Source: Actinomycetota bacterium (GTDB lineage Bacteria; Actinomycetota; Acidimicrobiia; IMCC26256; BP-133). Taken from it: 5,888 bases of DNA. The notes below the pieces were generated by a model. That model saw only the letters and a list, made by a program, of their open reading frames with translations, ran no database searches and was not told where the DNA came from. Made by a program: the position numbers and the translations under genes. Each line of letters begins with the position of its first letter. The first letter of the stretch is position 1. Location: positions 1 through 5,888 of the forward strand of contig JAUZEX010000128.1 in the NCBI GenBank assembly GCA_030838815.1. The letters are read 5' to 3'. Shown here one piece after another: positions 1-5,880 of the stretch.

Positions 1-642
1 CCGATCCTCCACGAGTTCTACGGCGGCAGCGAAGGCGCCGCCTTCGTCGCCTGCGGCCCCGACGAGTGGCTGGCCCGGCCGGGGACGGTGGGTCGCTCGC
101 TCCGGGGGCGCATCCACGTCCTCGCCGAGGACGGGTCGGAGCGTTCCCCGGGCGAGATCGGCGAGATCTGGTTCGAGGGCGGCCAGGCCTTCGAGTATCA
201 CAACGATCCCGGCAAGACCTCCGGTGCCCGGAGGCCCGACGGATGGTCCACCCTCGGCGACATCGGCTACGTCGACGCCGACGGATACCTGTTCCTCACC
301 GACCGCAAGGCGTTCACGATCGTGTCCGGCGGCGTCAACGTCTACCCGCAGGAAGCGGAGAACGTTCTCGCCGGCCATCCCGACGTGGCCGACGTGGCCG
401 TGTTCGGTATCCCCAACGCCGAGTTCGGTGAAGAGGTGAAGGCCGTCGTCGTCCCCGTCGACCCGTCGCGGGCCACCTCAGCGTTCGAGGCGGAGCTGAT
501 GGGCTACTGCCGCGAGCGGCTCGCCGCCTACAAATGCCCCCGCAGCGTCGACTTCCGCACCGAAGTCCCCCGGGGCGACAACGGCAAGCTCTACAAGCGG
601 GCGCTGCGGGACGAATACCTGGCCAAGGAGCAGCGCGCATGA
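1..642 (+). CDS. Acyl-CoA synthetase (AMP-forming), C-terminal part, 5' end outside window
   Basis: Activates a carboxylic acid to its acyl-CoA through an acyl-adenylate (ANL superfamily, FadD-like); cytoplasmic. The 213 visible residues start inside the N-terminal domain at the FYGGSEG motif (codons 6-12; the usual YGxTE adenylate-binding motif). Further on are GWSTLGDIGYVD (codons 81-92, with the ribose-binding Asp at 87), the hinge TDRK (100-103), SGGVNVYP (109-116), and the C-terminal PRGDNGKLYKR block with the adenylation Lys at codon 196. A full member has roughly 500-550 residues, so more than half lies upstream of the window. The reading frame is open from base 1, so this is a window-edge truncation, not a broken gene. 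The TGA overlaps the next ATG (ATGA at 639-642). Substrate is unknown; the neighbours suggest the acid made by the downstream oxidases. Fatty, sterol side-chain or aromatic acids are all possible. Family assignment is secure, specificity is not. Confidence 0.95.
   Translation, partial: PILHEFYGGSEGAAFVACGPDEWLARPGTVGRSLRGRIHVLAEDGSERSPGEIGEIWFEGGQAFEYHNDPGKTSGARRPDGWSTLGDIGYVDADGYLFLTDRKAFTIVSGGVNVYPQEAENVLAGHPDVADVAVFGIPNAEFGEEVKAVVVPVDPSRATSAFEAELMGYCRERLAAYKCPRSVDFRTEVPRGDNGKLYKRALRDEYLAKEQRA
625..630 (+). promoter_or_regulatory. Shine-Dalgarno site of the SDR gene
   Basis: AAGGAG lies inside the end of the acyl-CoA synthetase gene, 8 bases before the ATG at 639. It decides the SDR start against the in-frame upstream start at 534, which would add 35 arginine- and proline-rich residues that look like out-of-frame translation of the ligase. 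Confidence 0.75.
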
Positions 643-1427
643 CTGAGCACGACGCCCCCGTCCTCGTCACCGGTGCCGCCTCCGGGATCGGCCTGGCCAC
701 CGCGGAACGGCTCGCGGCCTGTGGCCGGGCGGTCATCGGCCTCGACCGGCGGGAGTCTCCGGCCTGCGAGACGCGGCTGTGCGACCTGAGCGACCCGGTC
801 TCCATCGACACCGCCGTCGCCTCGCTGCCCGACGCCGTCTCCGGCCTCGCCAACGTGGCCGGCGTCCCCGGCACCGCGCCGGCTGAGACCGTCCTGCGGG
901 TCAACTTCCTCGGCACCCGGCACCTGACCCGGGCGCTGACCCCGAGGCTCCTCCCCGGCTCGGCGGTCGTCAACGTCGCGTCCGTCGTCGCCGCCCGGGG
1001 CCCGACGCCCCGCCAGACCGTGGCCGGGCTGCTGGCCACCACCGGGTACGAGGACGGTCTGAACTGGTGCCGCAGCCACACCATGAGCGGCGCCGACGCC
1101 TACAAGTTCTCCAAGCAGGCCGTCATCGAATGGACGCTCGTCGCCTCCGTGGCGCTGCGGGAGCGGGGCGTCCGGGTGCTCTCCGTCAGCCCTGGCGTCA
1201 CCGACACTCCGATACTCAATGACTTCCGGGCGTCGATGGGGGAGGAGGCCATCGACCGGGCGGTGACCGAAGCCGGCCGTGTCGGCAACCCGGGCGACGT
1301 CGGCCCCGTCATCGCCTTCCTCCTCAGCGCCGACGCCGGTTGGGTCAACGCCGTCGACCTGCGCGTCGACGGCGGACTCGTCGGCGCCCGCTTGGCCCTG
1401 CCCATCCACGAAGGCGCCGTCCGATGA
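639..1427 (+). CDS. SDR-family oxidoreductase, 3alpha-HSD/carbonyl reductase type
   Basis: NAD(P)-dependent short-chain dehydrogenase of 262 residues; probably oxidises an alcohol to a ketone or aldehyde. The Rossmann motif TGAASGIG is at residues 11-18. Asp36 at the end of the second strand favours NAD over NADP. CDLSD is at 48-52, NVAG (in place of NNAG) at 72-75 and Asn89 follows. The catalytic set is Ser115, Tyr155 and Lys159 (YKFSK), and SPGVTDTPIL is at 184-193. About 40 residues separate the Ser from the Tyr, against roughly 12-13 in ordinary classical SDRs. This, with the short DLS segment, resembles the 3alpha-hydroxysteroid dehydrogenase/carbonyl reductase of Comamonas, as I recall that sequence. 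The ATG at 639 is chosen for its AAGGAG site and because the protein starts just before the first beta strand. It overlaps the ligase stop and the ALDH start by ATGA, so it is translationally coupled on both sides. A steroid or terpenoid alcohol substrate is inference. Confidence 0.93.
   Translation: MTEHDAPVLVTGAASGIGLATAERLAACGRAVIGLDRRESPACETRLCDLSDPVSIDTAVASLPDAVSGLANVAGVPGTAPAETVLRVNFLGTRHLTRALTPRLLPGSAVVNVASVVAARGPTPRQTVAGLLATTGYEDGLNWCRSHTMSGADAYKFSKQAVIEWTLVASVALRERGVRVLSVSPGVTDTPILNDFRASMGEEAIDRAVTEAGRVGNPGDVGPVIAFLLSADAGWVNAVDLRVDGGLVGARLALPIHEGAVR
1410..1414 (+). promoter_or_regulatory. Shine-Dalgarno site of the ALDH gene
   Basis: GAAGG within the last codons of the SDR gene, 9 bases before the ATG at 1424. 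It supports that start rather than an in-frame upstream start at 1340, which would add 28 arginine-rich residues with no ALDH resemblance. It is part of an 18-base block repeated before the P450. Confidence 0.6.
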
Positions 1428-2833
1428 GCGGCCGCGACCCGGACCGAGACCTCGCCGAGGCCAACGAGCGCCTCGAGGTCATCAATCCGGCCACCGAGGA
1501 GATCCTCGACACCGTCCCGCTGGCCACTGCGGCCGACGTCGACGCCGCCGTCGTCCGCGCCCGCGACGCCTTCCCGGCCTGGGCCGCCACGCCGCTGCCC
1601 GAACGGCTCGGCTATCTCGCCGCCCTGGCCGACGAGCTCGAACGGCGCACCGACGACCTCACCGCGCTCATCACCGCCGAGGTCGGGACACCGCTGTCGG
1701 AATGCCGCTCGGCCCAGGTCGGCCTGCCGATCGCGGTGCTGCGCGACACGGTCGACGTGGCCGCCGCCCATCCGTGGCGGGAACGATGCGGCCGCTCCGA
1801 GGTGTGGCGGGAACCGGCCGGGGTGGTGGGGGCCATCACGCCCTGGAACTTCCCGCTCCACCAGATCGTGGCCAAGCTGGGCCCCGCCCTCGCCGCCGGC
1901 TGCGCCTTCGTCCTCAAACCCAGCGAAGTGGCTCCCCTCAACGCCCTCGTGCTGTTCGACGCCCTCAAGGCCGTCGGCCTTCCGCCCGGCGTCGCCAACC
2001 TCGTGCTCGGCACCGGGGCGGTGGTCGGTGAGGCCATCGCCGGCCATCCCGGCGTCGACGTCGTGTCCTTCACCGGCTCCGTCCGGGCCGGGACCAGAGT
2101 GGCGGAGGCCGCTGCCCGCAACATCACCCGGGTGGCGCTCGAGCTCGGCGGCAAGTCCCCCAACGTGATCCTGCCCGACGCCGATTTCGAGCGGGCCGTT
2201 TCCGCCGGCGTCGGCCAGGCCTTCGTCAACGCCGGCCAGGCCTGCATCGCGCTGAGCCGCATGCTCGTCCCCGCCGACCGCCTCGCCGAGGTGGAAGATC
2301 TTGCCCGAAGAACCGCCGAGCGCATCGTCGTCGGTGACCCGTTCGACCCGTCCACCACCATGGGCCCGGTCGTGTCCGCGGCCCAGCGCGACCGGATCAG
2401 GGGGTTCGTGACCGTGGCCGTGAACGACGGCGCCCGCGTCATAGCCGGCGGCCCGGACACCCCGGACGGCCTCGACCGCGGCTTCTTCGTGCGGCCTACC
2501 GTACTGAGCGGCGTGACCAACACCATGACCGTGAGCCGCGAAGAGGTCTTCGGGCCGGTACTGGTCCTGCTCCCGTACCGCGACGAGAACGAGGCGGTCA
2601 CCCTGGCCAACGACACGCCCTACGGCCTCAGCGCCGGCGTATGGTCGTCGGATCCCGACCACGCGCACCACGTCGCCGCCCGCCTGCGGGCCGGACAGGT
2701 GAAGATCAACGGCGCCCGGACCCGCGACCACATCCGGGCACCGTTCGGCGGCTACAAACGGTCGGGCATCGGACGGGAGCTCGGCCCGTTCGGCCTCGAC
2801 GAGTTCCTCGAGATCAAGGCGGTGCTGACATGA
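1424..2833 (+). CDS. NAD(P)-dependent aldehyde dehydrogenase
   Basis: Oxidises an aldehyde to the carboxylic acid; soluble, normally a dimer or tetramer. The 469 residues cover the whole ALDH fold, at the short end of the usual 470-500. Visible motifs: TPWNFP (139-144) with oxyanion-hole Asn142, the cofactor-binding KPSE (165-168), FTGSV (216-220), the general base Glu240 in LELGGKSP, the nucleophile Cys274 in NAGQAC, EEVFGPV (373-379) with the ribose-binding Glu374, and the C-terminal block APFGGYKRSGIGRELG (439-454). All catalytic residues are present, so the enzyme should be active. It begins on the SDR stop (ATGA at 1424-1427) and ends at a third ATGA (2830-2833) that opens a mini-ORF. 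In context it would take the aldehyde made by the P450/SDR pair and hand an acid to the upstream ligase. Substrate cannot be told from sequence; fatty, terpenoid, sterol-derived and aromatic aldehydes are all used by relatives. Confidence 0.96.
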   Translation: MSGRDPDRDLAEANERLEVINPATEEILDTVPLATAADVDAAVVRARDAFPAWAATPLPERLGYLAALADELERRTDDLTALITAEVGTPLSECRSAQVGLPIAVLRDTVDVAAAHPWRERCGRSEVWREPAGVVGAITPWNFPLHQIVAKLGPALAAGCAFVLKPSEVAPLNALVLFDALKAVGLPPGVANLVLGTGAVVGEAIAGHPGVDVVSFTGSVRAGTRVAEAAARNITRVALELGGKSPNVILPDADFERAVSAGVGQAFVNAGQACIALSRMLVPADRLAEVEDLARRTAERIVVGDPFDPSTTMGPVVSAAQRDRIRGFVTVAVNDGARVIAGGPDTPDGLDRGFFVRPTVLSGVTNTMTVSREEVFGPVLVLLPYRDENEAVTLANDTPYGLSAGVWSSDPDHAHHVAARLRAGQVKINGARTRDHIRAPFGGYKRSGIGRELGPFGLDEFLEIKAVLT

Positions 2834-2853
2834 CGGAAGGAAACGTCCGATGA
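2830..2853 (+). CDS. Seven-codon mini-ORF (MTEGNVR) bridging ALDH and P450
   Basis: An ATG overlapping the ALDH stop (ATGA 2830-2833) opens a frame of seven codons, whose TGA in turn overlaps the P450 ATG (ATGA 2850-2853). A weak AAGG at 2816-2819 lies 10 bases upstream of it. It may carry ribosomes across the 16-base gap between ALDH and P450 so that the unbroken chain of stop/start overlaps continues. It could also be a remnant of a lost gene, or chance: ATGA is frequent and the interval also holds the P450 Shine-Dalgarno site. Whether it is translated is unknown. Confidence 0.35.
   Translation: MTEGNVR
2835..2841 (+). promoter_or_regulatory. Shine-Dalgarno site of the P450 gene
   Basis: GGAAGGA, 8 bases before the ATG at 2850, is the most extended Shine-Dalgarno match in the operon. 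It fixes the P450 start and lies inside the seven-codon mini-ORF. Confidence 0.75.
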
Positions 2854-4052
2854 CCACCACCGCCCGCGTCGACGTCCTCACGCCGGCGCTCTACGGCGAT
2901 GGAGCCCCCTACGGGCAGTTCGCCTGGCTGCGCGCCAACGCCCCCGTCTACGACCACGTCCTGGACGACCCCAACCTCATCGAGCGCTGCTGGGTTCTCA
3001 CCCGCCACGACGATGTCCGGGCCGCCAGCCGCGATCCCGAGGCGTTCTCGTCGGCCGACGGGATCCACCTCCGCCGGAAGGCCACCCACCAGTTCCGCCC
3101 CAACATGATCAACATGGACGACCCCGAACACCAGCGGATCCGGAAGCTGGTCTCCGGCGGCTTCACCCCTCGGGTGCTGCGGACGTTCAAGACCCACTAC
3201 GGCGAGCTGGCCGGCCAGGTCGTCGACCGGGCGCTGGCCGGCGGTGACACCTTCGACGGTATCCGCGCCCTCGCCGCCGAGCTCCCGCTCCTCGCCATCT
3301 GCGAGATCGCCGGGGCTCCGGCCGAGGACCGCTTCCGCATCTTCGAATGGTCCAACGTGATCCTGAGCAGCGAGGATCCGCAGTACGTCCCGACCCCCGA
3401 CGCGTTCCAGACGGCCGTACTGGCTCTGATCCACTACGCCCAGGAGCTGGCCGACCGGAAGCGCCGCCAACCGGGCGACGACCTGATCAGCGCCCTGCTC
3501 GGGCCGGACGGGCAGATGCCACTGACCGACGAGGAATACGAAGGGCTCGTCCTGCTCCTCCTCGGGGCGGGCAACGAGACGACCCGCAGCGCCATCGCCC
3601 AGGGCCTCCTGGCCTTCGCCGAGTACCCCGACCAGTGGGCCACCCTCCGGGACGACCCCGAGGGCACGCTCGACACCGCCATCGAGGAAGTCATCCGCTG
3701 GGCCAGCCCCGTCAACTACATGTCCCGCACCGCCACCCGGGACATTGAGCTCCACGGCCAGCTCATCCGGGCCGGCGACAAGGTCGTGCTCCTCTACAGC
3801 TCCGCCAACCGCGACGAGACGGTCTTCGAGGACCCCGACCGCTTCGACGTCCGGCGAACCCCCAACCATCATCTCGGCTTCGGCTTCGGCCCCCACTTCT
3901 GCCTCGGGGCGACGTTGGCCCGCATCGAGCTGCGGGCGATCCTCGAGGTGCTGATTCCGCGAGTGCGCCGCTTCGAGCTCGCCGGTCCGGTCGTCAGGGC
4001 GCGGTCGAGCTTCCTGAACGCAATCAAGGAATTGCCGCTGCGCGTCGCCTGA
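2850..4052 (+). CDS. Cytochrome P450 (CYP124/125/142-like)
   Basis: Haem-thiolate monooxygenase of 400 residues, the normal size of a soluble bacterial P450; no membrane anchor is seen. It inserts one oxygen atom into a hydrophobic substrate using electrons from a ferredoxin and reductase that are not encoded here. Motifs in order: MINMDDPEHQRIRKLVSGGFTPR (residues 86-108, the helix C region); the I-helix GAGNETT (239-245) for oxygen activation; ExxR at Glu280-Arg283; EDPDRF (327-332); and the haem loop FGFGPHFCLG (344-353) with ligand Cys351. The NMDxPxHxxxRKxVSxGFTPR stretch and the Asn in the I-helix resemble actinobacterial CYP125, which oxidises the cholesterol side chain. FGFGxHFCLG is closer to CYP142. 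These likenesses are from memory and do not fix a family number. Last gene of the operon, coupled by ATGA to the mini-ORF. A sterol, terpenoid or branched-alkyl substrate is inference. Confidence 0.95.
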   Translation: MTTTARVDVLTPALYGDGAPYGQFAWLRANAPVYDHVLDDPNLIERCWVLTRHDDVRAASRDPEAFSSADGIHLRRKATHQFRPNMINMDDPEHQRIRKLVSGGFTPRVLRTFKTHYGELAGQVVDRALAGGDTFDGIRALAAELPLLAICEIAGAPAEDRFRIFEWSNVILSSEDPQYVPTPDAFQTAVLALIHYAQELADRKRRQPGDDLISALLGPDGQMPLTDEEYEGLVLLLLGAGNETTRSAIAQGLLAFAEYPDQWATLRDDPEGTLDTAIEEVIRWASPVNYMSRTATRDIELHGQLIRAGDKVVLLYSSANRDETVFEDPDRFDVRRTPNHHLGFGFGPHFCLGATLARIELRAILEVLIPRVRRFELAGPVVRARSSFLNAIKELPLRVA

Positions 4053-4064
4053 GCACGACTTGAG

Positions 4065-4085
4065 CCGCCGTTTCGTCGCCGGCGG
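4065..4085 (+). terminator. Weak hairpin after the P450 operon, possible terminator
   Basis: CCGCCG (4065-4070) can pair with CGGCGG (4080-4085) around a nine-base loop, starting 12 bases after the P450 stop. No T-run follows directly; a short T-rich patch (4109-4116) comes about 24 bases later. GC-rich genomes produce such stems by chance, so this is only a candidate end of the catabolic transcript. The rest of the 95-base spacer before the amidase holds no clear promoter. Confidence 0.2.
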
Positions 4086-4135
4086 GCCACAACAGGCTGA
4101 CATTCACCATTTTCTTCGCCGCCCGGAGCCAGAAT

Positions 4136-4139
4136 GAGG
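4136..4139 (+). promoter_or_regulatory. Shine-Dalgarno site deciding the amidase start
   Basis: GAGG sits 8 bases before the ATG at 4148 but only 2 bases before the in-frame GTG at 4142, so the ATG is the better start. A GGAG at 4125-4128 could serve the GTG at a long 13-base spacing. The choice changes the protein by only two residues. Confidence 0.45.
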
Positions 4140-4147
4140 CGGTGCGG

Positions 4148-5137
4148 ATGACGCGGGCCTCGATCCTCCTGGCGCTGGCGGCGGTGGCGGCTGCCTGCCG
4201 AGGCCCGGTGGAGCTGGCGCCGGAGCGCCCGATCGCCGTGGTGGCTCCCGGCGCCGCCGTTGCCGCCCCGCCCGTCGGGCCGTCCTCGTCGGCCACCACG
4301 ACGCTTCCGACCTCGTACCAAGGTGCGGCCGCCACCCCGACCGGCGTGGTGGTGCCGGTGCTCGGGACCTCGGCCGACGGCTGGCTGGTGGGAACCCCCT
4401 GCGGCCGGACCGTCTCCGTCCGGAACGTCCGGGCGGTGACCGGCACGGTCGTGCTCGACGCCGGGCACGGCGGAGAGGAGACCGGGGCGATCGGCCCGCT
4501 GGGACACAAGGAGAGCGCCCTCAACACAGCGGTGGTCGCCCACGCCCGCCGGGCCCTCCAGGCCGCTGGGGTCTCCGCCGTGCTGACGCGGACGGACGAC
4601 TACCGCATCGCCATCGTTTCCCGGGCGGCCATCGTCGGCGCGGTCAAGCCGAAAGCGGTTGTCTCGATCCACCACAACGCCTCGTTCTCCGAGATGCGGG
4701 ACACGCCCGGCACGGAGATCTTCCACCAGGCGGTCGGGGCGAGCGCGGCCGAGTCGCGCCGGCTGTCCGGTCTCCTCTACGAGGAGGTGACGGCCGCGCT
4801 GGCCCGCTACGACGTCACCGGGTGGGGCGCCACCGCCTGGGCCGGTGTGAAGGCCCGGCGCAATGCCGCCGGCGACGACTTCTACGGCATGCTCCGCCGG
4901 ACGCAGGGAACGCCGGCCGCCCTGGTGGAGGTGGGGTTCGTGTCCCACGAGGCGGAGGAGCGGCTCTACGCTCGGCCGGCCGTGCAGCAGGCGGTGGGCG
5001 AAGCCGTCGCCCGGGGCATCGTGCGATTCCTCACCACCGCTGATCCCGGCCGGGGCTTCGTCGACCCGCCCGACCAGGCCGACGACAACCGCCCCAGTGG
5101 CGGCACCGAGAACTGCCAGGACCCGCCCCTCGGCTGA
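4148..5137 (+). CDS. Secreted N-acetylmuramoyl-L-alanine amidase (Amidase_3), probable lipoprotein
   Basis: Zinc hydrolase that cuts the bond between N-acetylmuramic acid and L-alanine in peptidoglycan; acts outside the membrane in wall turnover or daughter-cell separation. Numbering from the ATG (329 residues): MTR, a hydrophobic Ala/Leu stretch (4-16) and a lipobox-like AAAC with Cys17 suggest a short lipoprotein signal. The -3 residue is Ala rather than Leu or Val, so the lipid anchor is uncertain. An Ala/Pro/Thr-rich linker follows (about 18-65), then a small block with DGWLVGTPCG (77-86). The catalytic domain runs from about 99 to 297: LDAGHGG with Zn ligand His107, KE with Glu122, SIHHNA with His175, and LVEVGF with catalytic Glu261. 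The last 30 residues are Pro/Asp-rich with one Cys (323). No wall-binding repeats are seen. It is 95 bases from the P450 operon and functionally unrelated to it, and converges on the J-domain gene. Family is secure; exact role is not. Confidence 0.93.
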   Translation: MTRASILLALAAVAAACRGPVELAPERPIAVVAPGAAVAAPPVGPSSSATTTLPTSYQGAAATPTGVVVPVLGTSADGWLVGTPCGRTVSVRNVRAVTGTVVLDAGHGGEETGAIGPLGHKESALNTAVVAHARRALQAAGVSAVLTRTDDYRIAIVSRAAIVGAVKPKAVVSIHHNASFSEMRDTPGTEIFHQAVGASAAESRRLSGLLYEEVTAALARYDVTGWGATAWAGVKARRNAAGDDFYGMLRRTQGTPAALVEVGFVSHEAEERLYARPAVQQAVGEAVARGIVRFLTTADPGRGFVDPPDQADDNRPSGGTENCQDPPLG

Positions 5138-5163
5138 GCCTGCGGCACCCGGCGGGCACTCGG

Positions 5164-5733
5164 TTAGCGGCAGCCGTCGGCCACCTGTTGGATGACAGCC
5201 CGGTCGACGTCGTCGGACGGGCTGTACCGGGTCGTGATGGCTTGCACGAAGCAATCCGCCTCCGGTGCCGTCATGCCGGCCTTGATGGCCGCCGACCGCA
5301 GATCGGCGGCGGCGGTGGCGCTCCAGCGGGCGGAGTGATTGTCCGGCGGCGACAGCACAGCGAACGCCGACGCGACCACACCGGCGATGACCACGAGCGC
5401 GATCGCCAACCGGACGCCCCGACTCCGGATCAGGGACGGGCGTGGTTGCTCGTCGTCGACCCAGAGACCGTCATCTCCGAGCTCCTCGTCTTCGCCGTCG
5501 GGGTCGATCAGGCCGAGGTCGATGTCATACCGGCGGCGGGCCTCGGAGTTCCCCAGCGTGTTCCAGGCCTCGTTGAGGGCCTTCATCTCCGCCTCGGCCC
5601 GTCGCCGCTCCGGATCGGGCGATCCGGCATAGCGGTCAGGGTGAAAGAGCTGCGCCTTCCGGTAGTACGCCCGCCTGACCTCCTCCAAGTCGGCGTCGGC
5701 GCCCACGCCGAGCACGTCGTAATACGAGGTCAT
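5164..5733 (-). CDS. Membrane-anchored J-domain (DnaJ-like) protein
   Basis: A 189-residue J-protein that should recruit and stimulate Hsp70 (DnaK) at the cytoplasmic face of the membrane. The J domain is at residues 3-70: YYDVLGV opens it, the essential HPD is at 31-33, and ALNEAWNTLGNSEARRRYD closes it. It is not a full DnaJ: the Gly/Phe region, zinc fingers and C-terminal substrate-binding domains are absent. After an acidic linker (about 77-96) and a basic RSRGVR patch (103-108) there is one hydrophobic helix (about 109-127). The basic patch predicts an inside N-terminus. The outer part (128-189) is unrecognised, seems mainly helical and carries Cys161 and Cys188, which could form a disulfide. 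The gene converges on the amidase with 26 bases between stop codons. The start at 5733 has no good Shine-Dalgarno site but puts the J domain right at the N-terminus, as expected. The client is unknown; an envelope role is only suggested by the amidase neighbour. Confidence 0.88.
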   Translation of the reverse strand: MTSYYDVLGVGADADLEEVRRAYYRKAQLFHPDRYAGSPDPERRRAEAEMKALNEAWNTLGNSEARRRYDIDLGLIDPDGEDEELGDDGLWVDDEQPRPSLIRSRGVRLAIALVVIAGVVASAFAVLSPPDNHSARWSATAAADLRSAAIKAGMTAPEADCFVQAITTRYSPSDDVDRAVIQQVADGCR

Positions 5734-5739
5734 GCCCCC

Positions 5740-5745
5740 GTTGTA
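5740..5745 (-). promoter_or_regulatory. Possible -10 element for leaderless transcription of the J-protein gene
   Basis: On the - strand TACAAC ends six bases before the ATG at 5733. That is the position expected if transcription starts at the A of the ATG, as in the leaderless transcripts common in actinobacteria. It fits the absence of a good Shine-Dalgarno site there. No TTGACA-like -35 is seen at 17-18 bases upstream. TACAAC is only a moderate match to TANNNT. Confidence 0.3.
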
Positions 5746-5794
5746 GCGGAAGGGCGGTACGCCTGGCGCGCCTTCGCCGCCGCCGGCACCTGAT

Positions 5795-5817
5795 GACGGC
5801 GACGGCGACGGCGACGG
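5795..5817. repeat. GACGGC hexanucleotide tandem repeat
   Basis: Nearly four perfect copies of GACGGC run through the non-coding stretch upstream of the J-protein gene. It may be a simple repeat made by slippage. No coding role is apparent on either strand. Confidence 0.6.
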
Positions 5818-5818
5818 G

Positions 5819-5828
5819 CCTGGCCAGG
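5819..5828. promoter_or_regulatory. 10-bp perfect palindrome, possible operator
   Basis: CCTGGCCAGG is its own reverse complement and lies in the stretch upstream of the J-protein gene. It is followed by two GATTAC copies at 5828-5833 and 5837-5842, nine bases apart. It could bind a regulator of the J-protein gene and/or of a divergent gene, but short GC-rich palindromes also arise by chance. Confidence 0.2.
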
Positions 5829-5875
5829 ATTACCCCGATTACGGCGGGCGAAGTCGCTGCCTAGATGTTCGGGGT

Positions 5876-5880
5876 GGAGG
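5876..5880 (+). promoter_or_regulatory. Possible Shine-Dalgarno site of a gene starting beyond the window
   Basis: GGAGG followed by exactly eight bases to the window edge would fit a + strand gene starting at about 5889, divergent from the J-protein gene. No start codon is visible inside the window. Confidence 0.25.

Noticed and set aside
1100..2881. 593-residue open frame on the - strand
   Set aside because: Antisense to the SDR and ALDH genes, whose motifs are complete. The frame is Gly/Arg/Asp-rich without any recognisable domain, as expected from GC-rich codon bias.
4097..4102. CTGACA as a -35 box for the amidase
   Set aside because: A good match to TTGACA, but no -10-like hexamer lies 16-18 bases downstream.
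2814..4103. 429-residue open frame on the - strand
   Set aside because: Lies almost wholly opposite the P450; low-complexity composition and no domain.
4134..4151. Five-codon ORF (MRRCG) overlapping the amidase start
   Set aside because: No Shine-Dalgarno at suitable spacing and its bases include the amidase's own GAGG site; likely chance.
5138..5163. Terminator between the convergent amidase and J-protein genes
   Set aside because: Only very short GC stems can form and there is no T-run on either strand.
3869..5254. 461-residue open frame on the - strand
   Set aside because: Crosses the P450 end, the spacer, the amidase and the J-protein end; no domain and conflicts with three supported genes.
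5188..5793. 201-residue open frame on the + strand
   Set aside because: Antisense to the J-domain gene, which has a clear HPD motif and membrane helix.
5793..5864. 23-residue ORF on the + strand starting MTATATATG
   Set aside because: Its start is made by the GACGGC repeat, it has no ribosome site and resembles nothing.
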